From Nereocystis luetkeana (Eukaryota; Sar; Phaeophyceae; Laminariales; Laminariaceae), in the NCBI GenBank assembly GCA_031213475.1, contig JARUPZ010000005.1, positions 6,010,988 through 6,074,987 of the forward strand: 64,000 nt of DNA. Direction: 5' to 3'. Made by a program: the position numbers and the translations under genes. The notes under the pieces were generated by a model. It did not search any database, was not told the origin of the DNA, and worked only from the letters and a program-made list of their open reading frames with translations. This document shows positions 1-11,300 of this stretch, piece after piece. How positions within the stretch are numbered: position 1 is the stretch's first letter; each line of letters begins with the position of its first letter.

Positions 1-385
1 TGTCTCTGGAAGTGGCTACACCAGAAAATGAAACAATTCGTTGACGCTATCATCCATGTGCAAGGCCGCCTCGGAAGCGGTTCTTAGTAGGATCCACCTC
101 ACCCTTTATACGACTCGCTCAACACCTCGCGGCGCTTCGCGCTTGGTGCAAGCAATGTCTGCCTGGTCGGTGAAGACCTGATGTGCTTCGTCCCGGTAAT
201 GTAGATATGCGAGTGTCTATGTTGATTCGACTGCGGCCATGCATGACAATAGTTCACCCCCCCTCGCCCCGGCTACGGCTCCTGCAGCTTCATGAAACCG
301 GATGGGAAGCCTCGCGTTCGGTTTTGGCGAGTACCTAACCAAAGCGCGAAAGCTTTGTTGAAACATGACTTTCGACCTTTCGTAT
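1..385. repeat. Dispersed repeat family A, copy 1, first block
   Basis: This block aligns closely with 17290-17703 and 56802-57060: shared tracts include 'ccatccatgtgcaa', 'agcggttctt' and 'ggtgcaagcaatgt'. All three copies lie in the same orientation. No copy keeps a long open frame. Minus-strand peptides are partly conserved between copies 1 and 2, so the block may descend from a coding segment of an element I cannot name. It starts at the window edge and may extend further left. Confidence 0.8.
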
Positions 386-1639
386 GGCAACGATTGTTGC
401 GTAGCATCGCGTGCAGGAAATCAGGTGCTTTCGTGCCGCTCACCGTGCGACCGCGCACTCTCCTCGTCGCCACTGCCGGAGTCGACATCGCAGTTGCAAC
501 TCAGGTGAATTCGCTGGCCACGCATGCCACTATATCTAAAATGCGAGGAACGTGTTGGGTATTGTTTGAATGTAAGGATCGTTTTGGGCATTCATGTAAG
601 TAAGCACACGGCCCTTGCATTCTCAAGAGGGGGGGTATACTTCTCTAATAACAGGTGCACTAAAGAACCCTACTCTCCGCCTGTGAGGCCGGCGGGGGCC
701 ACAATGTCATAGCTGAGATGTGTGTTCACTTCGAAACTGACGGCATGTATTAATGGCAGCCTGGCATCTCCGTGCAGTAGTACGTGTTCGCCGCTGCAAG
801 CGTTGCCAATCAAAAACTGACGAGAACGGCTACATTACAACGATTTTTCTTGGAAATACTACTTCAAAATGAGGCAGCCTGTATGGCTTAGCAAATCAAT
901 CAAAGGGTTAGGTGAACAAACACAAATCAATCAAAGACCCTAGGTGGGCAGTTCTTTGAAGGAAGGCAAACTAAACGACGGGGTTCAGGTGGCGGATAAG
1001 TTTGAAAAAATATCGAAATTCTTGCGAAGCAGACCGTTTACGGTTACGGGGGATCCGACCAGTTGTAGGTGCTAATAATAGCGTGATTATCTTACGTTAG
1101 GTTGCCGTTCGCCGCACGGTTGATCTCCTACTCACGGTAACGTCGCATAACGGCCACGATACCGACAGCGTCGCCAATGGGCGTTGCCGCGGACAGCGAC
1201 TCAAATGAGACTCCCGACGCGGCGGACCCCCACGCCCAACCGGAGGGGATCAAGTAAGAAGAAACCTGCGGCAGAAATGATTCCGGTGACCGTTCCCTCG
1301 TTGCTCTGTCCTCCGTCTGTGGCAATACCCCTGTTGGATGATCGGTAACCCTGTAACGTTAGCAGATACCATTATACGTATGGTGGCCTAGCCAGAAAGG
1401 TATTTTACGATGAAAGAAGCGCCTCTCGACCACGGCTAGAGATTCATTTCTGGCTTTCCTACGTCAAACATTCGAGGTACTTTTGAAGCGTCCTTCGCTG
1501 GCTTATGACGCATCCCACGGACCGACGAAGAAACGCCTTTACTCCGAAACCAGGGGTTGCGCCGGCCGAGACGTACACCCTCTTTGTCGCCTGGCAATAT
1601 TCTCCCGTTGCGACCTGTGCAGGATGCCCGCGGCGCAGG
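386..1639. other. Segment without recognisable genes, present only in family A copy 1
   Basis: I see no recognisable gene, RNA or element here. In the 17.3 kb copy the homologous flanks lie almost next to each other (junction near 17703-17713), so these roughly 1.3 kb are either an insertion in this copy or a deletion in the other. Short open frames on both strands show no family motifs. Confidence 0.4.
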
Positions 1640-1995
1640 ATGGAGACATAAGCGCCGAAGCACGATGGTGCCCGCCGACCCGTGCGGCCCAAAACCCAGC
1701 CGCTGCCAACGCCGCGTACGCCGCGCGCCGTCCGACGCCGTCGTCCCCACCGACACCGCGGCCGGCTGCCGCTGGGGCTGCCCCCGTGGTTGGCAGCCCG
1801 CCTAGCTCAACGACAAGGACCCGCCCTTTGTCAGCGGAAGGTAATAACTACCTCTTGTTTGGCGGGAAACGTGCACGCCCCGGGCAGCGGGGGGGGATTG
1901 CGTACTGCAGTACTAATACTTACTGTACGGTCTCGACCTTAACGTTGTACTCAACGCTACCGCCCACTTCTGGCAACAGCGTACATGGCGGTATA
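1640..1995. repeat. Dispersed repeat family A, copy 1, second block (GCC-rich)
   Basis: The tracts 'cccgtggttggcagccc', 'cttgttttggcgggaaac' and 'ctcgaccttaacgttgt' recur at 17713-17946. A related GCC-rich module also forms the inverted arms at 16730-17045 and 17942-18262, so the arms and family A share ancestry. An open plus-strand frame (1483-2010) covers it but is Pro/Ala/Arg biased by composition, and I do not treat it as a gene. Confidence 0.75.
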
Positions 1996-2163
1996 ACCGG
2001 TCGGCCGTGACGATTCTCGAGTTTGAGGAATGCCTGCGCAAAGGGTACACAACACCGATCGCAATTTTTTACTGTAGCAGTGAAGAATAGTCTTATCCTC
2101 GACCCCGTTCACACACAACCAAGCCTAGCTTGGCCCAGCCTCGACTTCTTGGAAAGGGGAGCG

Positions 2164-2827
2164 CTATTGCGAAGAAAGCCGAAGACTCGGCTGCCGCATT
2201 TGCTCAGTGATTCGCACTACCGCTGTTTGGTCGAGCTCGAGAATGGCGATGTCGAAGGATAGCGCCTGCCCCAAGCGGTTTTCGTCTCCAGAGGTATGAG
2301 GCCGTTGGTAAGCTGTGAACATGCCGGGCGGTTTCACGCCCTGTTGGGCTGGTTGTTGCGTACCAGGTACATCTCTACGAGCGCTTTCCAGCAACAGATC
2401 CCGGTTCCCAGTGTCTCGCCTGTTTGTACGTTTTTCTCTCCTCTTGGTTTGCGAAGTTTCAGACCAGATCCCGGGCACGAGATGCGACCAATCGGGGTGC
2501 GGGCGAAATATGATCATGAACCCCGAAGGTGATATAGTGGCGGCGTATATTTTCGAGGGAAAAAATAGCAACGTGTCGGTGCCGTCGCGCTGGTTAGTAA
2601 AAGGGCGCGATATGAATACCAGGTATTTAGCGCAGAGCCAGAAAATTGTCGCGCGATTCGTTCCAGGCTTGTACATAAGCGGCCAGCAGCCAACACCCAG
2701 CGCAGTGGCTGTTGTCGCAAACACCATAGAGGGTGGTTCAGGCCTACCGCCCAAAACTGAGTTCACCTCCAATGTCCTCGGGCCTTATTTTAGATTGACC
2801 CTGAAATTTGGCACACGTGTTCTATGA
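2164..2827. other. Unassigned segment open on both strands
   Basis: A 202-codon minus frame (2164-2772) and a 170-codon plus frame (2315-2827) overlap almost completely. The C-terminal half of the plus frame has ordinary protein-like composition, while the minus frame has a basic patch of KRREKR type. I recognise neither. At most one can be real, and it could be an exon or a relic. No splice-site or codon evidence lets me choose. Confidence 0.2.
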
Positions 2828-5204
2828 ACCCCTTCCATGTCGGTTACCGAATATGTTTTTTTTCTCGATAGGTATTTTTGTTTTTGCACTTTTTAGATGT
2901 TTTGGTCTAAAAAACACCAAAACTTCCGGCGGACGAAAACACAAAGAATAACATTTGCCAGCGGCTTGGCAGGGGTTTATAAAACACGCGTGCGAAATTT
3001 CAGGGTCTATCTATAAAAAATGGCGTTGACAATTGGACGTTTGCGCCGTAAGAGTGCAAAACAATATTGGGTTGCCTCTTCATTACTTATTAATAGTTTC
3101 AATTTAGGATCAACTTTTGGCAATAAAATTAGTTTGATACTGATTCTACGGAGTCAGTTCTTCGACCAATTGCACGAAACATATTTTCAGACATGCTATG
3201 GAGCTTCGGAAGACCTACTGCAGTAACGGTTCGTCCTCAAAACAAAAATTGGAAGCGTTTCTTCTTACGGAAATGTCTCCCAGGTACTGTTTATGACCGT
3301 TGTTTGAGGCCCGTGGTTGGTCAAGACACATATATTTTTGCGCTATCACCAACTCTACTGTAGGGCCTCAATAAAGTATATAGCGGCATCGCCCTCTCCC
3401 GCTGTTCAAGGCGGTCAGTATCATACCACCTATGTGAAATTCGAGTGGATATTGCGATCGGTATTCGTTGTGGGCAAAAAATGGGGTGATAGACTTAAAC
3501 GAGCTCGTAGCAAAACGAACTACATCGCGGTTATTTTCAGGTGCCTTCAAGGCGAACGGCCAACTTAGTGTATAATTGTGACCGGTCGAGGTCCGATTCA
3601 GCCATGCAAAATCAGAAGTAAAAAAAAAAGAGGTTCGACGCCAAAATCAGGACGGTGCGCGGAGCATGGGACGCAACCTGCAAGGTCCACAGTTGACGCA
3701 GAAAATCGCGACGTGGTTAGGGGAGGGTAGGAGAGCGGGAAGGTGGGCTGGAGCGTGAGTCCAAATTCGCGTGAATACAAGTCAAGAGACGACGAATCGC
3801 AGTCAGAACGCCTCTTACGGTCGAAACAGCGTGCTTTGACAATGTTGTCTGCCGGAAGTCCTTTCCAGCTTACCACGCAGGAGGGGTTTCTATGTTTCGC
3901 AAGATCCTATAGAAAACGGGAAAGTGCCAGGTGACCTCGCCCCCCCGCGAGGCCTGAGATCGGGTGTGTACACAATATAATATCGACTTCATGTATTATT
4001 CACTTCCTCGATAAAAAAACAGATTTTCGTGAAAAGCTAAAAACGCAACGCGGCTGGGGCTAATCTGAAGAAGTTTTAATTGTAGAGCCCTGCTGTTTCC
4101 TAGGTGTTGCCATTTAATACAAGGCTGGACGGAGGTATGGAAATTCAGGGATAGTTCGGGCTTAGAAAAGCGGCCAAAAAACAGGAACGATACGTTTGCG
4201 AAGACCTCGGCCAGAAACAATAAGAGCATGTATGTGCATTTGGGGTAGGAGCAAAAAAAAAGCAGCAGCGATGCAACAATAACAACACTATACTGCAGAG
4301 GTCAGGTGTATTTTGGGTAGGAGTGAAAATGCAGCAGCATCGACACGAGAACTACATACTGCGAGCAAAAAGGCTGGCAGAGTAGCATTGCCCAGTCATC
4401 GGGATTCAGCCATTGACTCGCGAATACCTGTCAATTTGAAGCACCGAGTCCAAATGTACGTCAAAGTACTGAAACGATAGAGTCCTCGTGGGTCTCATGG
4501 GTACTTTAGATTCGAAATATTTAATCGCAACACAATATTGCAGTCGAATCGCGCAGATTGCGATGGCTTCGACGTGCCTTTGAACTCACCCATACCAAAG
4601 AAGACGCCGCCGTATAGTCCAAGATGACAAAAGGCATACAAGGGGAACTTTCGCCGATGATCGCTACGTACATACATGCACCTCGTCAACAATAACACTC
4701 TGTAAAATAAAACAGATCTTATGAATGCAGCTGCCCGGAACAGGAAGGCCTCGACTTGCCGTGCGACGACCTGGATCAAAGAAACCAACGCTGGCACGAC
4801 CTTAACGGTGACGGATAGCAGGGTAGGTTGATTGTCGTCTTTCGTGGGCCGTTGTCGTCGTGGCAATGTAGGTATGTATCGATAAAGGACGTTCGGTCCG
4901 GACAGAACAATTTTCCCAAAGGGGGTACCGTTTTTCCTCCATCATTTTTTAGAATTGACAGGTAGATGAACTAAACTGCTCCAGAATCGCGCGGCCGAGA
5001 GGAATCCAAAACCGGTCTTTGAAAAAAAAACATATGAAGAATGGCCGTTTTTTGAAACAGTAATGGGAAAATTTACTCCGAAATTACCCCGAAATGTTGA
5101 GGGGGAAAAAATATTCGAATCGAAATAAAAAGTAGAGACGACGCCCCAACGCATATCCGATTGGTCGAGAAGACACATGCATCTAGACATGAGTAGGTAA
5201 CATA
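2828..5204. other. No gene seen; AT-rich intergenic DNA
   Basis: Only short open frames without motifs occur here. One small direct repeat is visible: a 'ggggtaggagcaaaa...gcagcagc' block near 4233 recurs as 'tgggtaggagtgaaaatgcagcagc' near 4313. I see nothing else that can be supported. Confidence 0.4.
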
Positions 5205-5207
5205 TTA

Positions 5208-5300
5208 TTATTATTTCTCTTGCCATCCGACAATGTGCAGCATGATCTTCAACATGGATCACTCATAACTTTCCCGAAAGAAGAAAACCTCGGAAACAAA
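5208..5300 (+). repeat. Family B repeat, copy 1
   Basis: The core reads 'tgccatccgacaatgtgcag' followed by 'catgatcttcaacat' and 'gatcactcata'. The copy at 60640 extends the match a further 40 bp through 'gaaagaagaaaacc' and 'cggaaacaaaag', so the full unit is at least 100 bp. Confidence 0.8.
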
Positions 5301-5436
5301 AGGAAACCCATGCACCAAGTCTACCTCCCTTCCGAGCCAACTTTCAGCTTGTCTACTCTATTTGCTGTATTTGCTCCTTCCTTCTCATTACGTTCTATCC
5401 TTAAATCCTTAACTGCATATTGTATTATATGTATGT

Positions 5437-5850
5437 GTGGAAGCCAGGGTCGAAGATATCGTAGATCTCGTAACACGCACGCGCGAAGGGCACGTCACCG
5501 GTCAAGCAATATCAAATCCGGGTCACGAGCGGTCTCACGTCGTTGACAGTGTTAACCCGTCCCCGGGAGAGAGATATCGGGAGACAATCCGCCGCAGACT
5601 CTGGGGTGACAAAGAGTCCTCCCAACCGAGACAGACTAGCTCTAGCATCTCCTTGCTAAATATCAACGAAGAACTCTGCTCGGCTTACGTCGGCCGTAAC
5701 AACGGCTACAAGGAACCCTCGCCTATCGACCTCATAACGGCGACTTTTCCGCGACTTCTACACTGCGACGCCTCCGCGACTACATCGGTCCGAACGGCGA
5801 GCACAGGTGCAACATATATCCACAATGATGCACCTGTCCATACACGATAA
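5437..5850 (+). CDS. Unrecognised open frame inside the family B-bounded block
   Basis: This 137-codon frame is charged and serine/threonine rich, with no signal peptide, membrane span or motif I know. It lies wholly between the inverted family B ends, so if real it would be element-encoded. A second plus frame (5880-6185) follows at once and might be a further exon. Chance cannot be excluded, since the window has many such frames. Confidence 0.15.
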   Translation: MEARVEDIVDLVTRTREGHVTGQAISNPGHERSHVVDSVNPSPGERYRETIRRRLWGDKESSQPRQTSSSISLLNINEELCSAYVGRNNGYKEPSPIDLITATFPRLLHCDASATTSVRTASTGATYIHNDAPVHTR

Positions 5851-6271
5851 TATACATGCCATATACACCATGAAGACTCGTGAAAAGACTTGTATCGGCC
5901 CACAGTAGTTTTGTTTCGAAAAATCAAACCAAAAGGTCCTGGGTCCAGGTCCAATTCAGCCGAATCCGAGCGGGTTTTTTACATCAATTGTGCCAGTTTT
6001 GCGCTAAAACCTTCACAGCTGGAGCCGGGAAAAAGTGGGATTTTCGCCTTTGTCTCGCTTCAAAAGAGATGAAAATAAAATCTGCACAAAAAATAAGTGA
6101 CAACTGTGTCGGCCTCCATGATAATAACAATGTTTTGTGGCAAAAAAGAATTACTCCGACGCAACGACGAAAACATAAAATCTGATAAGATGGTTCGATT
6201 CGTCTTTTACAGAGCTTTCCGGCAATACGTCTTACGTGTTTTGAGAATAAGTGACCACCGCAAAACAATTC

Positions 6272-6345
6272 AACTTTCGGGAAATTTATGAGTGATCAAT
6301 GTTGAAGATCATACTGCACATTTTCGGATGGCAAGAGAAATAATA
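6272..6345 (-). repeat. Family B repeat, copy 2 (inverted)
   Basis: This is the reverse complement of the 5208 copy, with 'gagtgatcaatgttgaagatca' and 'cggatggcaagagaaataat' as the clearest shared tracts. It lacks the 40 bp extension seen at 5270-5300 and 60710-60750. Confidence 0.75.
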
Positions 6346-6596
6346 ATCAATATGTGAATGTCGAATTTCTTGAAAAATTGTTCCGCCGGGACTATGTAAA
6401 GTACGTACTCGTATACTGTAGTCTAACGCAGTCGTCTATAATAATAGTACATCAGTAAGTGCATTGGTTTTTCTTGGTCAGTAGTATTAATAGTATGCGA
6501 CGTCACGCATGCAGACCCCCAAGCGAGGGTCCACATGCGAGCTGGCAGCGCTGATCGAGACGGATCAGCCGCTTCCACTTCTGAGGCGCGAAAGCG

Positions 6597-6690
6597 TACC
6601 ACTACGCTCGTGCAGGACAAGTGTCCTTCGACGAGCGCAGCCTTACCACTACGCTCGTGCAGGACAAGTGTCCTTCGACGAGCGCAGCCA
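6597..6690 (+). repeat. 47 bp perfect tandem duplication
   Basis: A unit beginning 'taccactacgctcgtgcag' occurs twice, at 6597-6643 and 6644-6690, differing only at the last base. It abuts the reverse-transcriptase tail that follows. 47 is not a multiple of 3, so the duplication shifts frame and would disrupt an ancestral coding sequence. Confidence 0.9.
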
Positions 6691-6893
6691 TAAACTTGTC
6701 ACCCTCGCGGTGGAAAGCTTTGGACGCCTCGGGAAGGAAGGTAGCGATTTCATCGACCAGCTGGCGGCGAGCATCGTTGGAGGAACGGACGGGGGATCTT
6801 TAGCAAGAAAAGGGGTTTGTAAGGAGCACCTTTTCCAGGTCATATCCGTGACTACCCAGGTCGCGATCTCGCGCAGAGTGCACCGATATAAGC
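6686..6893 (+). pseudogene. Reverse transcriptase C-terminal fragment (non-LTR type)
   Basis: The plus frame (residues 61-128 of the 6509-7036 open frame) reads HKLVTLAVESFGRLGKEG, then FIDQLAASIVGG, and ends ISRRVHRYK. This matches the short conserved module that follows the RT domain in many algal and oomycete retroelement polyproteins, with its 'L.PLAVE.FG..G' signature and an 'ls..lqi.nA...R' tail. No RT catalytic motifs are present upstream, and the 47 bp duplication directly precedes it, so this is a fragment. The family match is recalled, not searched. It is unrelated in sequence to the LINE at 38-48 kb. Confidence 0.55.
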
Positions 6894-7184
6894 ACCCCCT
6901 GCGAGACCGCCAGGCCGCCAGGGAGGGGGAGAAGGGAGGAGGAGGGAGGACTACTTCCCATGGCGTGGGGGTGGAATGTAGATGCGGAGTAGGAAGCATG
7001 GCGTATAGATACATAGTAGGTAAACTATCTCCGTAAATGGTGGGGGTGCAAGTGAGTACACGCAGGGAAGGAGAATTGGTTCGATGGAGTTAGTGGTATT
7101 CGATGAATTATGTCAGCTTTTTCATTTTGAACGAATAACGCCCTGCACATTATTATCAGAAGGCAAATAATAAATTAAAAAAAA

Positions 7185-8160
7185 AAAAGTATGCAAAATA
7201 ATAAGAGTACTCAAAATACTAAGAGTACAGTTACTCTTATTATTTTGCTTACTATTTTCTTTTTTTTATTATTAGTAGTAGTCACGATGTTTACCCCCAA
7301 TTTTGCGATATTTTTATTGTTTTTATTCGTTTTGGCAATTATGTCGCCCAGTTTGAGTTTTTTCCCGCTTTTTGGGAGTTATGGTTGATCATTTCCCCCC
7401 CCGATTTTTCGCCCATTTTTTTCGTTCTCGTGTATTTTTCGCATTTTTGCCGATTCTTAACGTTATTCCGTAGAGTCTCGTCCTGCTTTTGTGATTGCTC
7501 GTAAGGGAGTTCGCAGTATGCACGTATGGTCCGGAGTTATAGAAGGGCATGCACGTAAAAAGCACCGCTTGCGTGTTTGTTTTCGAAGAGTTCTCTACGT
7601 TCACCCCGTTTTTGGGCATCGCTTTTATCCGTTTTTCGCGATTATCTCGCTCAGTATTGCCTTTTCCCATTTTTTTTGGAGGTTTGGTATATCAGTTGTT
7701 GTGAGTTTTTTTTTTTTCGTTCTCGTTTTTTCATCGATTCTGGACGCTTTTCTTCAGTTTCGTTCTTTTTTGGTATTTATATCATTCGTAAGGTATTTGT
7801 TTTGAAGTATGAGCTACGCTTGACTCTTGGTATGATTTGTCGAAGGGGACGCACGTAAAGCATCGGTTTCATGTTCGTTTTCGAAGAATTTACGATGTTC
7901 ACCCCCATTTTGGCGATTTCTTCATCGTTTTGATGTTTTTTTCGCATATATTCGCTCAGTTTCGATTGCTTCCCACTAGTTTTAGGAGTTTTGGTCGTTA
8001 GTATTTTTTCGAATTTGTTGGCTTGTTTTGTTTTAGCTTTTTCGCCGATTTTTAAGGTTTTTCCTGGGTTTCATCCTTTTTTTGATATTTTCCTTATTCG
8101 TGAGATATTTTTTCGAAAATATAAGCTAAGCTTGCCTATTCGTAGGAATACGAAGAAGGG
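7185..8160. repeat. T-rich degenerate tandem array, period about 300 bp, three units
   Basis: Landmarks recur at a regular distance. 'gatgtttaccccc' (7286), 'ctacgttcacccc' (7594) and 'cgatgttcaccccc' (7893) mark unit phase. Each is followed by T-rich DNA with 'gtttttatcg'-like tracts and a 'cgtaaggg/cgtaaggt/cgtgagat' block (7500, 7789, 8099). The copies are strongly diverged. Open frames here are hydrophobic only because poly-T encodes Phe/Leu, so I do not call genes. Confidence 0.65.
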
Positions 8161-8900
8161 CTGAAAGAAAAAAATCTCCGTCCCCTCTCATGTACCAGGT
8201 AATAATGTTATGCCTGATTGGAACACCTTGCAACGACCAAAAATAAAAAAATCGAACAGAAGAGGTTCTCTCTCAGCCTCGTACGCTGCCCGCCCGTCTC
8301 GCGACCACCCCCAATACCGATTTGGTCCGCGTAAAGCTTTCGTTCCTCTCTGCCGCAGCGAGCCCCGTCGCCCGCCTCGTGTGAGGCCCGGAGCTCACTG
8401 TGGCCCTCGTTCGCCAGCTCGACAAAGTTGGTGCTCAAACTGCGTAGTTCTCTCTGTGAACTTCAGCTTGGTCGCAAAAATAAGCCCCGCTTGAATGCCA
8501 TTTTGCAACCCCGAACGACCCTTATAGACCTTACAACTATATCCACAATTTCACAGATGGAGGGGAGACACAGCCCATTCTTGCTTCCCTCGTGTCTCAA
8601 AGCACACGCGACGCCCAACCACGAAAACGGCGACCGCGCTCCTTGCAACACCCCGTCTGCCCGCCAGCACCCACTGACACCCGCGACGGCGCCAGGCCCG
8701 CCCGCGGTGCCGTGCTCTGAGTACACGCACACACACACGAAACCAAAGAAGATTCTTCAGAAAGCTACGATTGACTATCCGTCTGAATACGAGTACGAGA
8801 AAGCGCGTGTATTCATGAACGCGGTTTTTGTTCGTAATTAGAAGCTACACCAGACATTCGTCTTTTAGGAGAAAAAGTTATACCATAAACGAAAACGTCA
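8161..8900. other. No gene seen
   Basis: Several overlapping frames of 76-137 codons occur on both strands without any recognisable domain. A short (AC)n tract lies at 8725-8738. I see nothing further that I can support. Confidence 0.35.
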
Positions 8901-9160
8901 TCTAACTTGGGTTTGGTGTGCCCTGATCACCTCGTTTGAATTTTTTGTACCTTGAACTGGCTAAAATACACTGGTGTACCGTTTTTTCGTCATTTTTGCG
9001 ACTTGGACGGACGGACATGGATATGTTTCCAGAAAACGGTTGACCTTGACAGAAAACAGTATTCAACTTGGGTTTGGGGTACCCTAATTTCCTGGTTTAA
9101 ATTTTTCGTACCGTAAACTGGCAAAACACCAATGGTGTACCGTTTATTTTATTTTATCCA
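8896..9160 (+). repeat. Diverged direct duplication, period about 161 bp
   Basis: 'aacttgggtttgg' begins at 8904 and again at 9065. Both are followed by a Y-rich stretch, 'ttttttgtacc/tttttcgtacc', 'aactggc.aaa' and 'ggtgtaccgttt'. The two units share about 95 bp. Confidence 0.7.
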
Positions 9161-10430
9161 GTCGAACAAGTTTTGAATTTTGTTCTCCTAGAGAGCCCTA
9201 GATACACCTAGGGAACTGCAGCAGGAGTCCAAAGTCACCGACGACGCGATCGCGCTTGCGGGGCAGGACAAAGGAACCTCTAGGATCGCGTACTCTCCCG
9301 CCTGCAACGCACCTGAGACACTTTCCTTCGGCGCGCTTTCTCGGTTCCGTCGTTGAAACGTGTTTGCAGGAATCCTGGTTTGCGGGCGACACCCGGACGT
9401 CGTCGACGTGGACCCGCAATTATCCCAAAGGTGGGCATGTTATCCCAAATTCTACCAGGCTGCCAAAACGGTGGAACAGGCGTGGTTCGTTGACGGTGTT
9501 TCCTGAACCGACCACTTTCACGCGGCGGCAAAACGCGAAAAAAACGAGTCTACTCGCACGTATAATATAATACTAGGGAATAAAAGGCCCTCCCGCCCCC
9601 ATGGCGGTCGGGCCAGATTCCTGTAGATAATATAGGAGCTATGATAGGTGAGCCAATACGTACATAGGTCGGACATTAATTGTGGCCCCGTCCTTTAAAT
9701 TAATGAAAACCACTTTGTAAATCACTTTATGTAGGACCTCAAGAAGTAGTGCTAAAATTATGAAATGTGCAATATTTATTTGATGTGCTTGCTCCCTCTC
9801 TGGAATTTCACACTGCAACTTTACTAGTTAGTTGTTGGTTGTAGCAGCACGATGCAATAGAATCTGCGGGTAATACGATAAACTCACAGCAGAGGGACCA
9901 CACTCGGGTCTCGGAGTATCGGTTATTTCCGTATCGAGCTAATTTCGTACTCTGAATGCTGAGACTATTAGGGTGCTTACGGCCTCAACATTGCGAGTGA
10001 CTGGGAGTGTGAGCAGTACTCAACTTCAAACCTCGAAATACTGCCTGAATGTTGCGAGTAAGTGCGAGTGTGAGTAGTACTAAATACCCAAACGCCACGG
10101 GTGCAAGGAGTGCCCGCAGGATCGGACGCCGAAATATCCGAATGAACGGCCGTCAATATTGTCACTTTAATCGAGAGGATGAGGTGTGTTAAATCGAGGT
10201 GCCAGAGCGGAGATCAGACGACCGTGCTGGTAGGATAATGAAATAATAACGATGTCCAACTTGCTTAATCACAAACGCGAGGATGACGGAGATGGCAGCA
10301 GCAGGGGTAACGCAAAATGTAAAGGCACGAAGAACGGCTGTAATTATGGTGGTCATCCACAGAAGAGTGTGCCGGATTGGGTAGTCCTGAGCTAAGGCCA
10401 GACGATGCTCGTAATATATCAATATGGAAA
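9161..10430. other. No gene seen
   Basis: Short frames on both strands occur at 9198-9570, and a hydrophobic minus frame (10189-10599) runs into the satellite that follows. None shows a family signature. I find no element ends. Confidence 0.3.
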
Positions 10431-10439
10431 GGTGCAGAT

Positions 10440-11075
10440 AGATACTCCGAGTACCTTGGAGTAAAGTAACGATACTCCGGGATACTGCTCGTACTCGGAG
10501 TATTTCGGGTATGATCACTCTCAATACCGCTTGTACTCGGAGTATTTTGGGGTTCAATACTCTGCAATACTGCTGTACTCCGAGTATTTTGGGGTTCAAT
10601 ACTCTGGAATTATTAATACTCGTTGTACTTGAAGTATTTGGGGATCTTGTACTGCTCCTACTTTAAGTTCTCGGAGTACTTGGGCATTTCATACTGCAAA
10701 AACTTGCAATACTCGGAGTATTTTAGAGTTTCATATTCCAAGGTATGAGTAATACTCGGAGTATTTCAGGGTTTTATACTCCAAGGTACTCCGGGTTGGA
10801 GTATTAATCAGAGTATTTTACTCGGACGATGAAGTATTCCTGGGTTCAATACTCGCGATACTCGGAGTACTCCGAGCAATTTTAGATGTTTGCACTCCGG
10901 GTACTGCTTGTACTCGAGTAAAATTACTGCTCATACTCCCAGTACTCGGAGGTTCTGCTCATACTGCAAGTACTCCGAGTATTTAGCCCACCAGCACTCT
11001 AATACTCGGAGTACTCGGAGTACTCGGAGTACGACAATTACTCGATACTCCGAGTATCGAGTATAATACCGAAAA
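10440..11075. repeat. Satellite built on TACTCGGAGTA / TACTCCGAGTA, spacing near 43 bp
   Basis: The 11-mer, a near-palindrome, recurs with cores near 10493, 10532, 10575, 10711 and 10755, often followed by 'ttttggggttcaatactc'. At 11000-11030 it is tandemly repeated without spacer. Both forms, differing at the middle base, are present. A diverged relative lies at 61685-62320. It is not coding: minus-strand peptides with repeated PKILRVQ merely translate the array. Confidence 0.85.
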
Positions 11076-11275
11076 TTGGACGCTTTCGAGCCGCGAGCAA
11101 TGTCGGCACAACCCCCACAAACCGTCAAACCGGCTGCTGCACAGGTGATATAGGGCGAGTTTTGACGTCGTGAAAAGCTGCTTTGGATCATCGTGATTCT
11201 TACTGATATTAACGTAGTAGTGGAGCTCGAGCAGGGTGCCGAAAACAGCATCATATGATGGCGAAACAACAGAAG

Positions 11276-11300
11276 GAGCAGCAGCAGCAGCAGCAGCAGC
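11276..11300 (+). repeat. (CAG)n microsatellite
   Basis: An uninterrupted CAG tract of about eight units. It falls in a 132-codon plus frame (11236-11634) with no recognisable domain. CAG/CTG tracts recur at 16199, 50083, 50956 and 51241. Confidence 0.85.

Larger units (their letters stand above)
5205..6352. mobile_element. Putative DNA transposon or MITE-like block bounded by inverted family B ends
   Basis: The left end (5208-5270) and the right end (6272-6345) are inverted copies of one sequence of about 70 bp, both starting from 'attatttctcttgccatcc'. The 1.1 kb interior includes a 137-codon plus frame (5437-5850) that I cannot assign. Two further single copies of the end sequence (33231-33305 minus, 60640-60750 plus) show that it is a dispersed repeat terminus. 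No transposase motif is visible. The alternative is two independent insertions of a short repeat in opposite orientation. Confidence 0.45.

Noticed and set aside
5205-6352. Interpretation as an LTR element
   Set aside because: The flanking repeats are inverted, not direct, so LTRs are excluded; a TIR-type or foldback structure fits better.
10440-11075. Repeated palindromic cores resembling a CRISPR or operator array
   Set aside because: Spacers are themselves repeated and degenerate, and no cas or regulator gene is present. Treated as a satellite.
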